Below, piece after piece: positions 47,101-57,773 of a stretch of 64,000 bases of DNA (the first letter of the stretch is position 1; each line of letters begins with the position of its first letter). The translations under genes and the position numbers were made by a program. This stretch comes from Monocercomonoides exilis (Eukaryota; Preaxostyla; Oxymonadida; Polymastigidae): NCBI GenBank assembly GCA_001643675.2, contig LSRY02000016.1:1488001-1552000 (forward strand). Reading direction: 5' to 3'. The notes under the pieces were generated by a model. That model did no database searches. It had not been told where the DNA came from and saw nothing but the letters and a program-made list of their open reading frames with translations.

Positions 47101-49046
47101 GCAGCAAAGGAGGATTATCAGTCAGCGGAGGATGGGCACTAATAAGCGAAGGATGGTTCGAGAATAACAATCCTTTGATTGATCGATTTCATTCTGTTCG
47201 AAGAAATGTTATATGTTCTGATGGTTGCCATTTGAATATCAATAATCCGAAAGGTGGTGATGGTGTGAAAAGCAGCCCATCAATGTGGGTGCTTAATAAA
47301 GGGTGCGAATTGGAAGGCTTGCTATCCGAGATTTCATCACCGTTATTTATTCCAGTGTTGAATACAATACAGACACAAGAAGCTGAAAATTCCATCAAAT
47401 TAAAATTTTATGGATCGCTTTTTCTTCCATGTAATCTTTCGTTTCAAATTGTTGCAGTGATCAATGGTGTCAATTCCATTGAAACTTATGAATTTGAAGC
47501 AGATGATTTCACATCTGAAAATGAAATTCATAAAACGATTTCATCGAATCTTCTATCAAGTGTTAACATTGAAGCAGAAGTATTTGCACACATTTTATTT
47601 GGTGATGCAAAAAATCCATCTTCAACTGATTCTTTCATTCTGAAGAACAGGAGTGAGTCTGAACAAAAAGGGGGCGAAAGATTAGTCGAAGGTGGAAAAG
47701 AAGGAAAATTTTATTTATTATTGATTGTTATAATTATGGCTGTTGTTCTATTGATTGTCCTTGCTGTGTCTATTGTATTCATTGTTCGATGGAAGAAGGT
47801 GAAGAATGAGGCAGAAGATCTGAGAGAGATTGTGAATGACAACATCAGAAAGGATCCGAAGGCGTTTGAGATGGTGACGATGGAGATGTCGCCTGAGGAG
47901 CAGTGGAGGAGAGCAGAGAATGAGGCAGAGAAGAAGAATGAAGAGAGGATAAAGAAGAGAGTGTATGAGAAAAGCTTGGGTCATTCAGAGTCATCAGAGC
48001 ATTTGTTGAGTGAGAGTGGTTCGACTGAATACATTTTGGGAAGAGACTCAGACAAGATTCCTCAATGGATGCTGGAAAAAGATGAGGAAGAGGAAATTCG
48101 AAAGCAGACTCCATCACCATCCATCTCATCCACTTCAACAACAGACACTTCAGACACAGAATCCACTTTTGTTCGAGGGGAGGATCTGTGCCCCACCACC
48201 TCATCGATGTCAAACTTGGTGGATGCAATGGCGTGCTCATCCCCTCATGAGAAGCTGATTGTGGATCTGAGGGATTCGCTGTTCATGCTGCTTCATGGAA
48301 GGAACAAGACAAAGGAGATGGCGATTGGGAGTTTGAAGGAGAGGGAGCAGACAGCTGCTCAGATCCTGTTCTGGGTGGCCAATCTTGCGCTCCATTCATT
48401 TGACGAAATGGAAAACGGATTATCTTCTCTTGCCAATTTGAGTCCCCACATTGTGCTGTTCTCGGAGCACATGGTCATCTGCGTTGCTCTCCACTCCGAC
48501 TGCTCGTCAGACTCTGACACTTCATCTGTCTCTTCAGCCTCCACCATTGCCACATCTTCCTCTGATGTTTCTGTGAAGAGCGAGAGATTCACAAAATCAC
48601 CTCCTCCTTCATCTGCCTTTGAGGATGAGGATGACAACAGAAAAGAGTGCATGAGGTGGAAGGCGCCAGAGCTGCTGATCAACAAGAATATGGGAGCAAC
48701 AAAGGAGTCGGTTGCCTTCTCGATTGGGATGATGCTGTGGGAGTGTCTGACACTGAATATCCCGTTTGGAGAATACGAGGCAGAAATTGCGGGGCAGAAG
48801 ATTGTGAATGGAGAAAGGCCAAATTTGCAGATGGTCAATTCTTCAACTTTGGCTGAAATTATCCAATCATGTGTTTCAGAAGACATCTCAAAACGACTCG
48901 AACTCACCGTTCTCAAGAGAGAGTTCATCCAGCGGTTTCCAAAAAATGCTGTGATATTCACTGTTTCTGATGCAGTTGATGTTGATGAAGTCACAAACAT
49001 CTCAGACAGCAAGCAAGAGCCAACAGTGAGCTTTGAGGTGCATTGA
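41199..49046 (+). CDS. Giant beta-helix receptor with cytoplasmic pseudokinase (2,615 aa)
   Basis: Single exon. ATG at 41199 precedes a signal peptide; a second ATG at 41214 ('MKFLFIMIPMCLLLC') would also serve. The ectodomain of about 2,150 aa is a right-handed beta helix with module starts near residues 534, 877, 1273 and 1652, three of them with the Cys pair 'CG....PC.T'. It is related throughout to the protein at 7126-13668, most closely in the last 200 extracellular residues. One transmembrane helix (about 2169-2195) follows. The tail ends in a kinase-like fold: 'RWKAPELL' (APE region, about 2485) and 'VAFSIGMMLWECLTLNIPFG', with a C-lobe to the end. The HRD and DFG motifs are absent: 'LSPHIVLF' stands where the catalytic loop should be, followed by an Asp/Ser-rich insert. 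I infer a surface receptor with a pseudokinase that scaffolds rather than phosphorylates. Confidence 0.9.
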   Translation: MFREKMKFLFIMIPMCLLLCSNGICREVCAKSYDFSESKAFEVYELSKNTNDFNRKSMVSNCLFETFEQQQKCGINKAELFGTLTNDFTSLLMLENSTLNLLNMNCNWDEKSRLSEIDNSSSLSLADCDIHREDLTTRSFIESSGTLILSNVSIESGIQEMKQIYPLVEMSDNSLLSVRRCIFTSITVESSSMLFSGVSSSADISQCVFKNITKAPQDANKETALQRDENVENIKIEGCMFIFCDNPYYGAVIFPSSDSFVMTNSSFNSCLNYRNIEMNRSFYEKQTFSSGNVSFTDCFFKCSSNENGGALNVGGESTTCSILRCHFNECSVNNTNQNVSGGCFFFLDIFAASSVDSNYTHSYSSYCCGGCYLRNIKSVQMRYCIIAHCTSMFYSGMEIDFTIETVVQSCLIHHCNGPNKNGGLEVYSGKRFIKIIECYLHSCFTNLGGAIDFHRADHQIPFGSSISYCFFSNNTSTEQNYGRDITLFENWIGKIRDEDVVQCCSTSNKPRATDGGTNKDKWLHDPPISSESFIEFFVCSRRGQDLDGWGDRTRPFKTVSFCLSKRSGQKITVCRGEYEEGSINVGSFEMNLIGDGIDNSFLTSHDVHENLALFIVEGGELEVIRFSLVHSAEASSDASFLAMLDEGSAKFSHCEIKGNSEVSSTMFSVPFMDLRSGITHIDNCKFQNIYLRHNSLILNACVGNLEINGTSFSEIKRNAGNGSVFEIVVEDGENMQLSDLAIEKCSCAEGNGGAIKADMKSGSRLEICGTNLSNGEFTICSCSAKNGESEWGAGGGIMLDCRQGGSDFVLTSISFSENSATFGKNIFVVGTKLEEVCSASKFAFPLNETSLDELMGFESSEIGAAVPLILLWEPLPSVVIVSGRNGVDHIRCGFAISPCSTIEYAEKTNFSSFDRKIKIVPPFEFDRSSVLETRDCEIYVEAKGTVIEIVGDSSLPENGFIETRINADFSNITFQLPSTLPDGKPFLCCSKSILKLLDCGLGKISSEVVFQSTFCGVVGGQLNITNFLMTELSFDSSFVLSIGESSDAILDGINMTKASGTDKSLIVEEQKGAITVQNCTFESFEGRDCAIIMWKGGKDLKVKSTNMSSVTRQTGNGSGICLKCNDGDVSIVSCVECRFNLCAVDEEQSGGGGIYGIFEKGCEIEIDKSSFISCSAPGIAEGESKKGKGGGLLLDVTHQEAKFVISEPTFKHNSAEFGKNLFLFANDLNKSVTKDSFVFDYSEMKDDSTLFEGSDDNFTNEDLFRFLVQYTSNEIHVSARGLDVLRCGAEDDPCRTLWRGMKQIDLNGVNKTIIICESCVVSDLFDLSSFSVRSSSNDLDRAEMAILMFENLDAVRDNPTITSEKDLLLSEIGIQAKENYQSLNNVLLLCQNGLLELTHCKFDSLSTPNAPLSASFVRIDCGRLDINELNVESINIGRSMIVVNDFKEISITDIEVRSCNISGGSICETSHSNERSGNSEGARITVTDSVFEALNGLTDESRAMSFKDTTNIDVLLNESVFSACQSTKNQKGGTIMIELEANGCLQFTQCTIEKSGCSTTNGIGGGLFLRTDLKSDLDFLIEPTKFDANTAFVGRDVFVECESLESQINEKHFRIHFNESFIRQNALFGIDRSDFSSEPVDLLNFILIYQSDTIIVSSDVENKGEDSRNCGTRVLPCISIGYGLCHLTDVFESRLIIDKSSSIEQEVELKGVVVASRNRNVAQIRVCLSQRINGNAVVVCSGASEMHLLSFLFSSPISSPHISFISATEDMLIIEDCLFGCENELSDVSIPFSLINISNVELIMNNISISDVVFDCDSLISIEKCERDVSIEKLLINNVTADNNLLLIRGDEFPLSDEARTILISDSRFMNTNCHSNVGSTIFIQSVAAPFQLCNSVFDNCKSSSEKGSTMSVNFCLDVSISSCIFNGDINFNESNDAINEDVCKWNCSFVDVVDTSMKMTGTSISNCSKGGLSVSGGWALISEGWFENNNPLIDRFHSVRRNVICSDGCHLNINNPKGGDGVKSSPSMWVLNKGCELEGLLSEISSPLFIPVLNTIQTQEAENSIKLKFYGSLFLPCNLSFQIVAVINGVNSIETYEFEADDFTSENEIHKTISSNLLSSVNIEAEVFAHILFGDAKNPSSTDSFILKNRSESEQKGGERLVEGGKEGKFYLLLIVIIMAVVLLIVLAVSIVFIVRWKKVKNEAEDLREIVNDNIRKDPKAFEMVTMEMSPEEQWRRAENEAEKKNEERIKKRVYEKSLGHSESSEHLLSESGSTEYILGRDSDKIPQWMLEKDEEEEIRKQTPSPSISSTSTTDTSDTESTFVRGEDLCPTTSSMSNLVDAMACSSPHEKLIVDLRDSLFMLLHGRNKTKEMAIGSLKEREQTAAQILFWVANLALHSFDEMENGLSSLANLSPHIVLFSEHMVICVALHSDCSSDSDTSSVSSASTIATSSSDVSVKSERFTKSPPPSSAFEDEDDNRKECMRWKAPELLINKNMGATKESVAFSIGMMLWECLTLNIPFGEYEAEIAGQKIVNGERPNLQMVNSSTLAEIIQSCVSEDISKRLELTVLKREFIQRFPKNAVIFTVSDAVDVDEVTNISDSKQEPTVSFEVH

Positions 49047-52000
49047 AAAGCTATTGAAAAATCATAATGTTTTAAAAAAAGATTGATCAAAGTTGTTCAA
49101 TTCATTAACGTGATCATTAATTTCAGTTCATTCGGAACAAGAATGATTTGTACAAATAGCAATCTTTTCACAAAGGAAATTTTCTCATTTGCTTTTTCTT
49201 TTCAATATTGTGACATTTATAGAATTTCATTATATATATACACATTTTAAGAATTTTGTGATTTTGCAAACAACTTTGAGAAAACTGTTATTTATTGATT
49301 TTTTAAGTTCATGCATATCACAGAATCTCAAAACAAGAATATCAATACCAACAAATACATTTTTGAATTTTTTGTTATTATATTTGTCTGATTTTAAATT
49401 CACTTTGGTTTTTATTTGATTTCCATCCAGAAAATTCATCTTCCCCTTCAATCAATTATCGAAAATTTTGAGTGCTCGTTTCAAATAAAGACTGAAGTTC
49501 AACATTTTTCATTTATCAGTCATTTGTATTCCCATGAACTTGAATGTTATTTGTTCCTTGCTGTTTTCGATGAGAAGCAATAACTTCGTAAATTGATTTA
49601 TTTTTTCCCTTTTAAAAGTTTGTTCAACCGCAAATCAATTCGTCTTAAACCGTGAATATTGATCAACTTCCAAACAATATTTGTTTGAGAGCGCTTTAAT
49701 AAATGAGTGTATTATCTTGAAAGTGATAAAAATTTTTGTGAGTCTATTCATTGCCTTTTTTTTCAATCAATAATGGTCAGTCATTTCATGGAATTTTTTC
49801 TTTTTGTCGCACTTTTTTTTTGTTTTTGCTTTCCAATCATTCAACAAAGCTTGATGGGACTCAACACTTGGACAAGTGTTCTAATCAAACTAGCACATTT
49901 TATTACTGGTTTATTTTTTGCTTTTTGTTTATAACATGCGGAGATTTAGCAATTTTTTTTTTTTCCATTTTCAAGTGACTTTTTTCAGCCGAAGAAGCAT
50001 TTCACTTATTAAAGAAATATATTTTTTAAAACAGCAAGCATTTTCCTTATTTGTATTGAAAATCAAAAGATTTGCTCCCTGTTTTTTTCTTGGTTTTTAT
50101 TAAATATAAGTTTTTTATAAAAATGAAAACACAAATTTGAAAATCTCTTTGTTATAAAAATGATGAGTTGAAAATAAGAGTGTGAAACGGGTGAATTTTT
50201 TTATTAAAACGATTCTTTTTTCGGAGTGTTGATTCGATAAAGGCATTACACAAAAAATTGTTCTAAATCGAAAAACTTAAATTCAACATTGAAAAAATTT
50301 AATTCAAGATCGAAAAACTTTAATTCGAAATCGAAAATATTTAATTCTACATCGAACATTTTTTGTCGAGAAAAAAATTTGAAAAAAAAAATTAAAAATT
50401 CATACTCATGTCAGTTTCTTTTCTTTCAGTTATTGATCTGAGAAATTTGTCAATTTCAATTAGAAAAATATTTTTTGATCTTTATTTTAGTGTTTGATTG
50501 CATTCAATAGCGTTATTATAAAAAAATTGAATATTTTTTTATTCTTCACATGTGCTCAGAATATATTGAGCTATTTTTGCAAAAAATAAAAGTGATAGGA
50601 TAGTTCATGATCTTGTTTTGTGCACAAAAAATCAAAATTTTATTTCATTTACGGAAAATTAAATATTATGTATTTCATTTATAGCATTTGAAATTGATAA
50701 AATATGGAGGATAATATTTTTCTTCAGGCATTTTGATTGAAAAATTATGTAATTTTCATTGACTTTTTAAGATCAAAAAACACAATAAAAATGGGTCCTT
50801 TTTTGACATTCGTGAAATGCAATAATACTTAATGGTTTGATTTCAACTGTGCCAGTTTACGGACATGAATTTTAAATTTATTTTTAAATCTGAGAAAGCG
50901 AAATAAAGTTATGAACGAAGCAATTTTTCAATGCCTTATGCATAAATAGCTTGAAAGTTCGTATTTACCCCCATATATCATATTCAATATTAAAAATGAG
51001 AAAAGAATCGATTGATATCAGTTGATATCGAAGAAAACAGTTGAAAAACGAAAGAAAAACATTTCCGATAAATAAGCATCTGTTACAATAAACATTTGGG
51101 TCAAAATATTTGACTTCAGGCATTTTCATTGAAATATTATGCATCTCCAATGAACTTTTTGTGATCAAAAATTTAGATATAAATGGATTTTTTTTTAGAA
51201 ATACATTTGATGTCACAAAACATAATGTTTTTATATCATTGATGTTTGTTAACGGATATGAAAATAAAATTCTTTTTGAAATGTGAGAAAATATAATAAA
51301 GTTATAAGTGAAGCAATTTTTTCATGCTTTGTGCTAAAAAAGCTTGAAAGTCGGTATTTTCCCCCAATCGTTTCAATAAAACATTTTTGGTTTTGACTTG
51401 AATTGAAATTCTGAACTAATCAACTTCTTTTTCGATGTTGTATAAAATTTTTTCGATCTTGAATTAAACTTTTTCGATTTTGAATAATTTTTGTGGTGTG
51501 TAACAAAATAAAATGTTACAATAGCAATGAAGTTCGTATTCAGATGTAAAAATCAATTTATTATGAAATCTGAGAAAGTTATATAAATAAACATGCGATT
51601 CAGTTTTAATGACTTTGTGCTATTGAGCTTAAAAATAAAAATTATGAACTATAAATAGAATATGATTATTCCCGAAATTTCCAACATTTGCACGAATGTT
51701 TTTTTAGCATTTGAATGATTATTAATAGAGTCCAATATTTTTCGTAATGAAAATTTTCGTTCGGTTTTAACTACAAGGAAAAAAATATCGTTTTTAATTA
51801 GATGACTCATCAACAGAATTGACTTTTATTTTTTGAAAAGAATGAAAGAAAGATCAAGATTGATAAAAAAAAGTGTTATAATTTTTCTGAGCTCATTTGC
51901 ATGTTTATCAAAGCTATATTTTCGCTCAGAGATTTTTTCCTTAAAAAACAAATTTAAAAATAAAATTATCACCAATGAACTTTTTTTGTTTTGGCAGTAT

Positions 52001-52429
52001 ATGTAAATAAATGGTGCAAAGTTAAAAAAAAATTAACATACACAGAAGTTATTAATAATGCCTCATTTATGAGTTATTCTTTAAATCATAATAGACTTGA
52101 GAAGTTGAAAACAACATATATCTGTCAAATTTTTGAAGAAAAAAGTTGAGAAGTTTGTAAGGCACATAATAATAATATATTTATTCATCCCAAAAATTTG
52201 TCTATGTTAAAGTGTTGGAAATTTCTAATATATGGCTTTTGGAGAATTGTTTGTTATTCTTTTTCAAAAAATATACGCACATATTAAAAAATATCAAATA
52301 TTCAATGATGAAACAATATAATCAAATTCCATTGGAATTTATCTCGTTTCATTATTGTTTTTTTATTTTTCAAAAAGAATTGATTATATTATAAGTGGTG
52401 GGAAAGATCTACCGTTTCAGTTTTCAGAA
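49047..52429. other. Long non-coding AT-rich region
   Basis: About 3.4 kb between the pseudokinase receptor and AK7. It contains the palindromic repeat element (50246-51503). Small hydrophobic frames near 49189-50103 are translations of T-rich DNA. No gene seen outside this. Confidence 0.55.
50246..51503. mobile_element. Possible non-autonomous element with inverted-repeat ends
   Basis: The left end (50246-50365) begins TTACACA and holds about five imperfect units of 'AATTCAAGATCGAAAAA'. The right end (51418-51503) is its reverse complement and closes with TGTGTAA. Between them lie two diverged direct copies of about 270 bases (about 50703-50975 and 51105-51368), each ending in 'GCTTGAAAGT' followed by a C run; a partial third copy lies just outside (about 51555-51620). 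There is no coding capacity. It looks like a MITE-like or composite element. No target-site duplication was seen. Confidence 0.5.
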
Positions 52430-55400
52430 ATGAAAATATTGTTATCTCCTGTAGATTCATATTTGGGACGGGCTTTGTACCGTTTTTTATCAAAGAGCAA
52501 AAAGTTTCGGAGACACGAAATAATTGGCTCATTTCTTGATGAAACACATCCTCAATTTAAACCAAATTCTATCTCACGTTGGGTTTCAGTTTGATATTAT
52601 TTCAAATACATCAGTATTTAGGCTCATATCATATGTTTGCTTATGTTTACATTAAGATTTCTCGTCCAGATGAATTTAAGGCTGCAGTATTAGAATGTGA
52701 TGCATTTTTATTTGAATTGAAATACAAGCTTGATGCTGCATCTGCTGCGCTGGATATTCTTACAGAAGCTAAAATAAAAAAAGATAAAACGTTTATTGTC
52801 TTGTCTTCATTTATGACATGGGCTAAAACAGAAAAAAATCAAATTGTTTGCTTCATTAAAAAAATGGTGTTAATTTCCTTGAAAAAATATATATCCTTTC
52901 CATAGGATCCTGACGAAGAAGACGGAGGATTAGTTCAACCGTTTACCGAAGAAGATAGAAAAAAGAGATGCCCTCATCAACTGTTTCGAGAGACAATTCG
53001 ATTTGAAAGAACAGTAGCACATAAAAACGGAATTCATAGAGGAAGACTTCGGACAGTTATCCTTTGCATGGGACATTTATATGGCGATGGAGAGGATGCA
53101 TTTCATGATTGGTATCGCCAAGCTTGGGAAGGAAAAAATCCCAGATTACCAATTTATGGAGATGGAAGTAACACACTTCCATGCATCCATGTAAGAGATG
53201 TGTGCCAAATAGCAGGACATGTCATAACAGAGCCACAAGAAGAACCACTTTTGCTGTGCGTGGATTCAGGACGGTATACTCAAAAAGAAATAGTTACTGC
53301 AATTAGTTCAAAGCTTGGAACAGGTGAAGTTGAATATATTCCAGAGTCAGAATGCATAAAGGTTTCTGGGTGATGGGAATTGGACGAGAGCTTGTACATT
53401 CTATTTTTTTTTTTTTTTCTCTTTGCAACCAAATATAGATAAATGGCCGTTCCATTTTTTTATGAAAAAGATATTTGATTAATCTTTAAAATAAAACGTG
53501 ATTATTTTATTTTATCGTTCATTTTTTTAATTTTATATTGTTTTTATTTTGTGGTTCGTCATTTATGACAATAATTATTGTAATTATTATTTTTGCTTTA
53601 ATAACAATAATAATAATAATCGTCATCGCCTTCATCATCATCACTATGTTCTTCTTCTTCTTTTTATTATTATTCCTCTTCCTCCTCTTCCTCTTCCCCA
53701 TCCCCTCCCTCCCTCTTTTCACACAGCACCCCCAAACCTCGTTTCTTCTCGCCGATGTCCCAATGGCAGGAAACATCGTCCACTCCTTCGAAGAAATCCA
53801 GTGGCATTGCACAAACATGCTGAAGCAGATGAACAAAATAATTACTGAATACAAACAAGAGAGAAGACTAACTCCACTCAAAATTCTTGTTTCGGGGCCG
53901 CCGTGCTGCGGAAAGACGAAAGCAGCGCAAAGAATAGCAGAAGAGTATAAATTGAAGTGCTTTGACAAATTGTCGATGGTGAAGCACTTTCTGGAGGAGG
54001 TGGTATGTGTTTGTTGTTATTATTATTATAAAAAATATAAAAAATTTGATGGAATATTGTCCATTTCAATATAAAATTATTTTATTTTGTCTATTTAACT
54101 TTTTATTTATTGAATATTTTAAAATTTTTTTTTCTATTTCTATTTCTATTTTATTTTATTTTATTTTATTTTCTATCTGAATTTGACTATCAAAATTCTT
54201 ATTCTAATAATCTATAGCCCGATCCTGTACCAGAAGTGAAAGAAGAAAAGAAAAAAGCGAAAGAAGGCGCAAGTGAAGAAGAAGGAGGAAACGGAGGAGA
54301 AGAAGAAGAGGCAGAAGAGGCAGCGGAGGAAGAAGACGAAGAAACAAAGCTGAAGAAGATGGTTGTTATTGGCGATTTGGCTGATAAACAGGAAATTAAG
54401 AGGAAAATCATTGAATTTATTCTGAATGAGAGGAAGACGGTTGAAGAGAGGGAGAAAGAGCAGAAGAATTTAGAGGCAGCAAATCGATTGGAAGGGGATG
54501 AAGCGAAAGACGCAGAGAAAGAAGAAGAAGAGGAAGCGAAAAAGGGAAAGAAAGGGAAGAAGAGGAGGAAGGAGAAAGAAGGAGAAAATGAAAATAACAC
54601 AGAACAAACTGTTGATTCAACGACAACATCCTCCTCAAATTCTTCTTCTTCCTCCTCCTCTTCCTCTCTTCCTCCTCTCCCCCCTCCTTTCCCTCACATC
54701 AGCTCTGTTTCAGACGCCGAAATCTGCTCTTTGTCTTTCCCCCGGTCTCTTCTCATTGAAATGGCGAGGCGTGTTGTTCGCACACAGGTCTGTCTGCAGC
54801 ATGGGTATGTTCTTGTTTGCCCCGCGAGGACGAAAGGGGAAATGAAATATCTGTTTTCGAGGACGAAAGAAGAGAAGTTGAGAGAAAAAAGATTGGCAGA
54901 GCTGGCGGGAGAGGAGGAAGGAGGAGAAGAAGGAGAAGGAGAGGAAGGAGAAGGGGAGGAAGAAGATGAAGAAGAGAATGAGAACGAAGAGGAAGGAGAA
55001 GGGAATGAAGAAGGAGGAGAGTTTAAGCCCGGAAAACCACACTGGGAAGAAGGAGATGGAGTGATAGAGGAAGATTTTGAGTACTTTCCGTATGTTCCAA
55101 AGAAGAAAGAGAAGAAGAAGAGGAGGAGGAGCAATGAAGCAGGAGAGGGAGAAGGAGAAGGGGAAGGGGGAGAACAAGGAGAAGAAATGGAAGGAGGAGA
55201 AAGAGAGGAAGAACAAGAAGGAGAAGGAGAAGGAGAAGAAGAGGAAGGAAGAAATGCGAAGAAGATGCGAAAGATCATCTACCGTCTGAACAAAAAGATC
55301 TGTCCAGATCTTTTCATAGAGCTTGTGGCATCAGATGAGGAAATATTGAGGCGGGCGGTTGAAAAAGGGTATGATATTTATCCACCACCGCCTCCGCCGC

Positions 55401-57373
55401 CTCCTGTGAAGTATATTGTGGAAGAGAGATCGCAAACAGAGAGATCGGCGAAGGTGAATGAGGGAGGAAGAGAAGGAGAAGAAGGAGAAGAAGAAGGAAG
55501 GGAAGGAAGGGAAGGAGAAGAAGGAGAAGAAGGAGAAGGAGGAAGGAGAGAAAGAGGAGAAGGAGAAGGAGAAGAAGAAGAAGAGCCAGAATTGTTGGAA
55601 GGGGAAGAAGGAAATAGAACGGAAAGAGAAAGAGGAGAAGAGGAAGGAGAAGAAGGAGAAGCGAATGAGGAAAAGGGAGACGAAGAGGAAGGTGAAGAAG
55701 AAAAAGGAGATGAAGAAGAGGAGGAGGAGAAAGACGAAGATGAGGAAGAGGAAGAAGACGATGACGAAGATTCTGAAGAGAAGAAAGAGAGAGAAGAAAG
55801 AGAGAAAGAAGAGAAAGAAGCCGAAGAAGAGAAAAAGCGCAAAGCGAAAGAAGAAGAAGAAGAAGAAGCAGAGCAATCCATTCCGAAACCTCCAAGGCCA
55901 TTTACATTCTTTGAAGTTGTTGTGAAATGGAGAGAGGCGAATAAAGTGAGCAGCTGTTTGAACAGTCTTTGCGGAAGAAGCGTTCGTTTTGGGCTGGGGC
56001 CGACGGAGGAAGAGAAGGAGATGCTGAAGCAGCTGAGCTTACTGTCTTCTTCTGATTCAGAGAATGGGGAAGAAGATGGAGGAGAAGGAGGAAGAAGAGA
56101 AAGAGAAAGAGGAGGAGGAAGAGAAGGAGAAGGAGAAGGAAAAGAATCTGGCAATGCAAAGCAGGAATCTTCGCTTTCTCAGCTTCTTTCGCTCTATTCG
56201 AACCAGAAGCTGAACAAAGGGGTGCGGGACTGGGTGAACGAGAACGATATTTTTGGGCATTTTGTGAGTGTGGAGAAAGTGAGAGGAGAAGAAGAAGGAA
56301 GAGAAGTGATAGAGGCAGACAATGAAGCAGCAGCAGAAGTGGCGAATGAGCTGGAGATGAGGAGGATGACGCTGTTGAAAGAGGAGGTGCTGAAGATGAA
56401 GATGAAGAGGGAGGAGGAGGAGAGGAGGAGGAAGGAGCAGGAGGAGAGGGAGGAACAAGAGGAAGGGGAACAAGGAGAACAAGGAGAACAAGGAAATAAT
56501 GAAACACAAGCAAATTCATCGTCGTCGTCGTCATCAGGAGAAGCTATCAATTCATCATCATCATCTTCTTCTTCCTCTTCTTCTTTTGTCTCTTCCGTCC
56601 CTCCTTTGCCTGTCACTTCATCCTCTCCGTTGTCTTCTCTTGTCGAGTTCAAACAGCTTGAGGCAGCTGTTTCTACTGTGCAGAGCTATCTTCAGCAGCG
56701 GCGCCCTCATCTTTTCGTTCCTCCTCCGCCTCTTCCTGAACAGCAGGTTGTCGTTGTGTCTTCATTAGATGAGATTCCAACTTCTTCTTCTTCAAATTCT
56801 TCTTCCATGTCAACTCTTCCTCCTACTTCTTTGCCTGCTCCTTCGTTCCTTTCTCTCAAAACACACAATGCTGATTTATCGCCATCATCATCTGCTTCTT
56901 ATCTTTCAAATCTTCCTTCTTCTTCTTCTGCTTCTGCTTCAGCTTCTTCTTCTTCTTCTTCTCTTTCTCCTCTTTCTCCTCTTCTTTGTGACTCTTCCTC
57001 TGTCTGGGCGTCAGTTCTGAAGTACATTGGCCCTCCACATCACTACGGCCCCTCTGAAGACGAAGTGAGAGAGGCAGAAGAGAAGAAGAGAAGAGAGATA
57101 GAAGAAAGAGTTAGGCTTATTCGACAGCAGGAAGAAGAAGAAAGAGCCGAGCAGCTGAGGAAGAAGCAGGCGCAGGAGACGAAAGAGGCAGAGAGGGCGA
57201 TTGAGATTGAGCGGCAGCTGGCGATCAGAAGAGAAGAAGACGCAAAGCCGACGAGGCAGTATTTGATGACGAGGGTGGTGCCGACGTTTACGAGGGCGCT
57301 GCAGGAAATAGCTAAGCTGAGGCCGGAAGATCCGGTGGAGTATCTGGCGGATTATATTTGCAGGCAGATTTGA
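52430..57373 (+). CDS. AK7: Adenylate kinase 7 homologue (1,411 aa, 5 exons)
   Basis: Join of 52430-52588, 52657-52845, 52906-53361, 53727-54002 and 54218-57373, in phase. An N-terminal NAD-epimerase-like domain ('MKILLSPVDSYLGRAL', 'VLSSFMTWAKTE', 'DPDEEDGGLVQPFTEED', 'YGDGSNTLPCIHVRDV') is followed by the linker 'IITEYKQERRLTPLKILVSG' and the kinase P-loop G-P-P-C-C-G-K-T. The C terminus carries a Dpy-30 helix pair, 'YLMTRVVPTFTRALQEIAKL' and on to 'EDPVEYLADYI'. This three-part order is diagnostic of AK7, an axonemal adenylate kinase that balances ATP, ADP and AMP in motile cilia. The protein is about twice the usual length (human about 720 aa): Glu/Gly-rich and Ser-rich runs split the kinase domain after the P-loop region and again before 'QHGYVLVCPARTK'. 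Whether the kinase is active is unclear. Confidence 0.92.
54880..56500. repeat. AK7: Homopurine GAA/GAG/GGA tracts within AK7 exon 5
   Basis: Long stretches of the coding strand are almost pure A and G, with uninterrupted runs of more than 100 bases (for example about 55462-55583). They encode Glu/Gly/Arg-rich segments. Confidence 0.9.
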
Positions 57374-57736
57374 AGGCAGAGGGGAGAGAAAGGGAAGGGG
57401 AAAGGGAAAGGGAAAGTGGGAGGGAGGAGAGGAGATGAGGAAATGGAGGAGAGGAGGAGGAGAATGAGAAGGGAAAAATGAAAATGAAGTGAAATAATTT
57501 CTCATTCTTCTTACAATTTCAAAAAGAATTTATTGTAAAATAGTTCAGATTTCACTTATTTCTTCTTATTCTTATTCTTCTTCTTCTTGTAGAAAAATTT
57601 ATTTCTCTTGTATCAAAGCAGTACTCAAATTTTTAAATTTCTCGTTGTTTTTTTTTATTTTTTTCTTTTCTTTTAAGAAGAAAATGTTTGAATTTTTTAT
57701 TTTTTCACTTCTAAAATTATTCTTTTTCACCTCACA

Positions 57737-57773
<37 letters not shown>

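Noticed and set aside
48439-48900. Active protein kinase
   Set aside because: The HRD and DFG motifs cannot be found; only C-lobe features remain.
48359-49090. 243-aa minus-strand frame over the pseudokinase tail
   Set aside because: Complement of a well-supported domain; no start context or family.
53519-53968. 149-aa minus-strand frame
   Set aside because: Overlaps AK7 exon 4 antisense and ends in a low-complexity Ile/Lys run.
54199-57505. Many long Ser/Leu/Phe frames antisense to AK7
   Set aside because: They result from the homopurine coding strand, which leaves the other strand free of stops.
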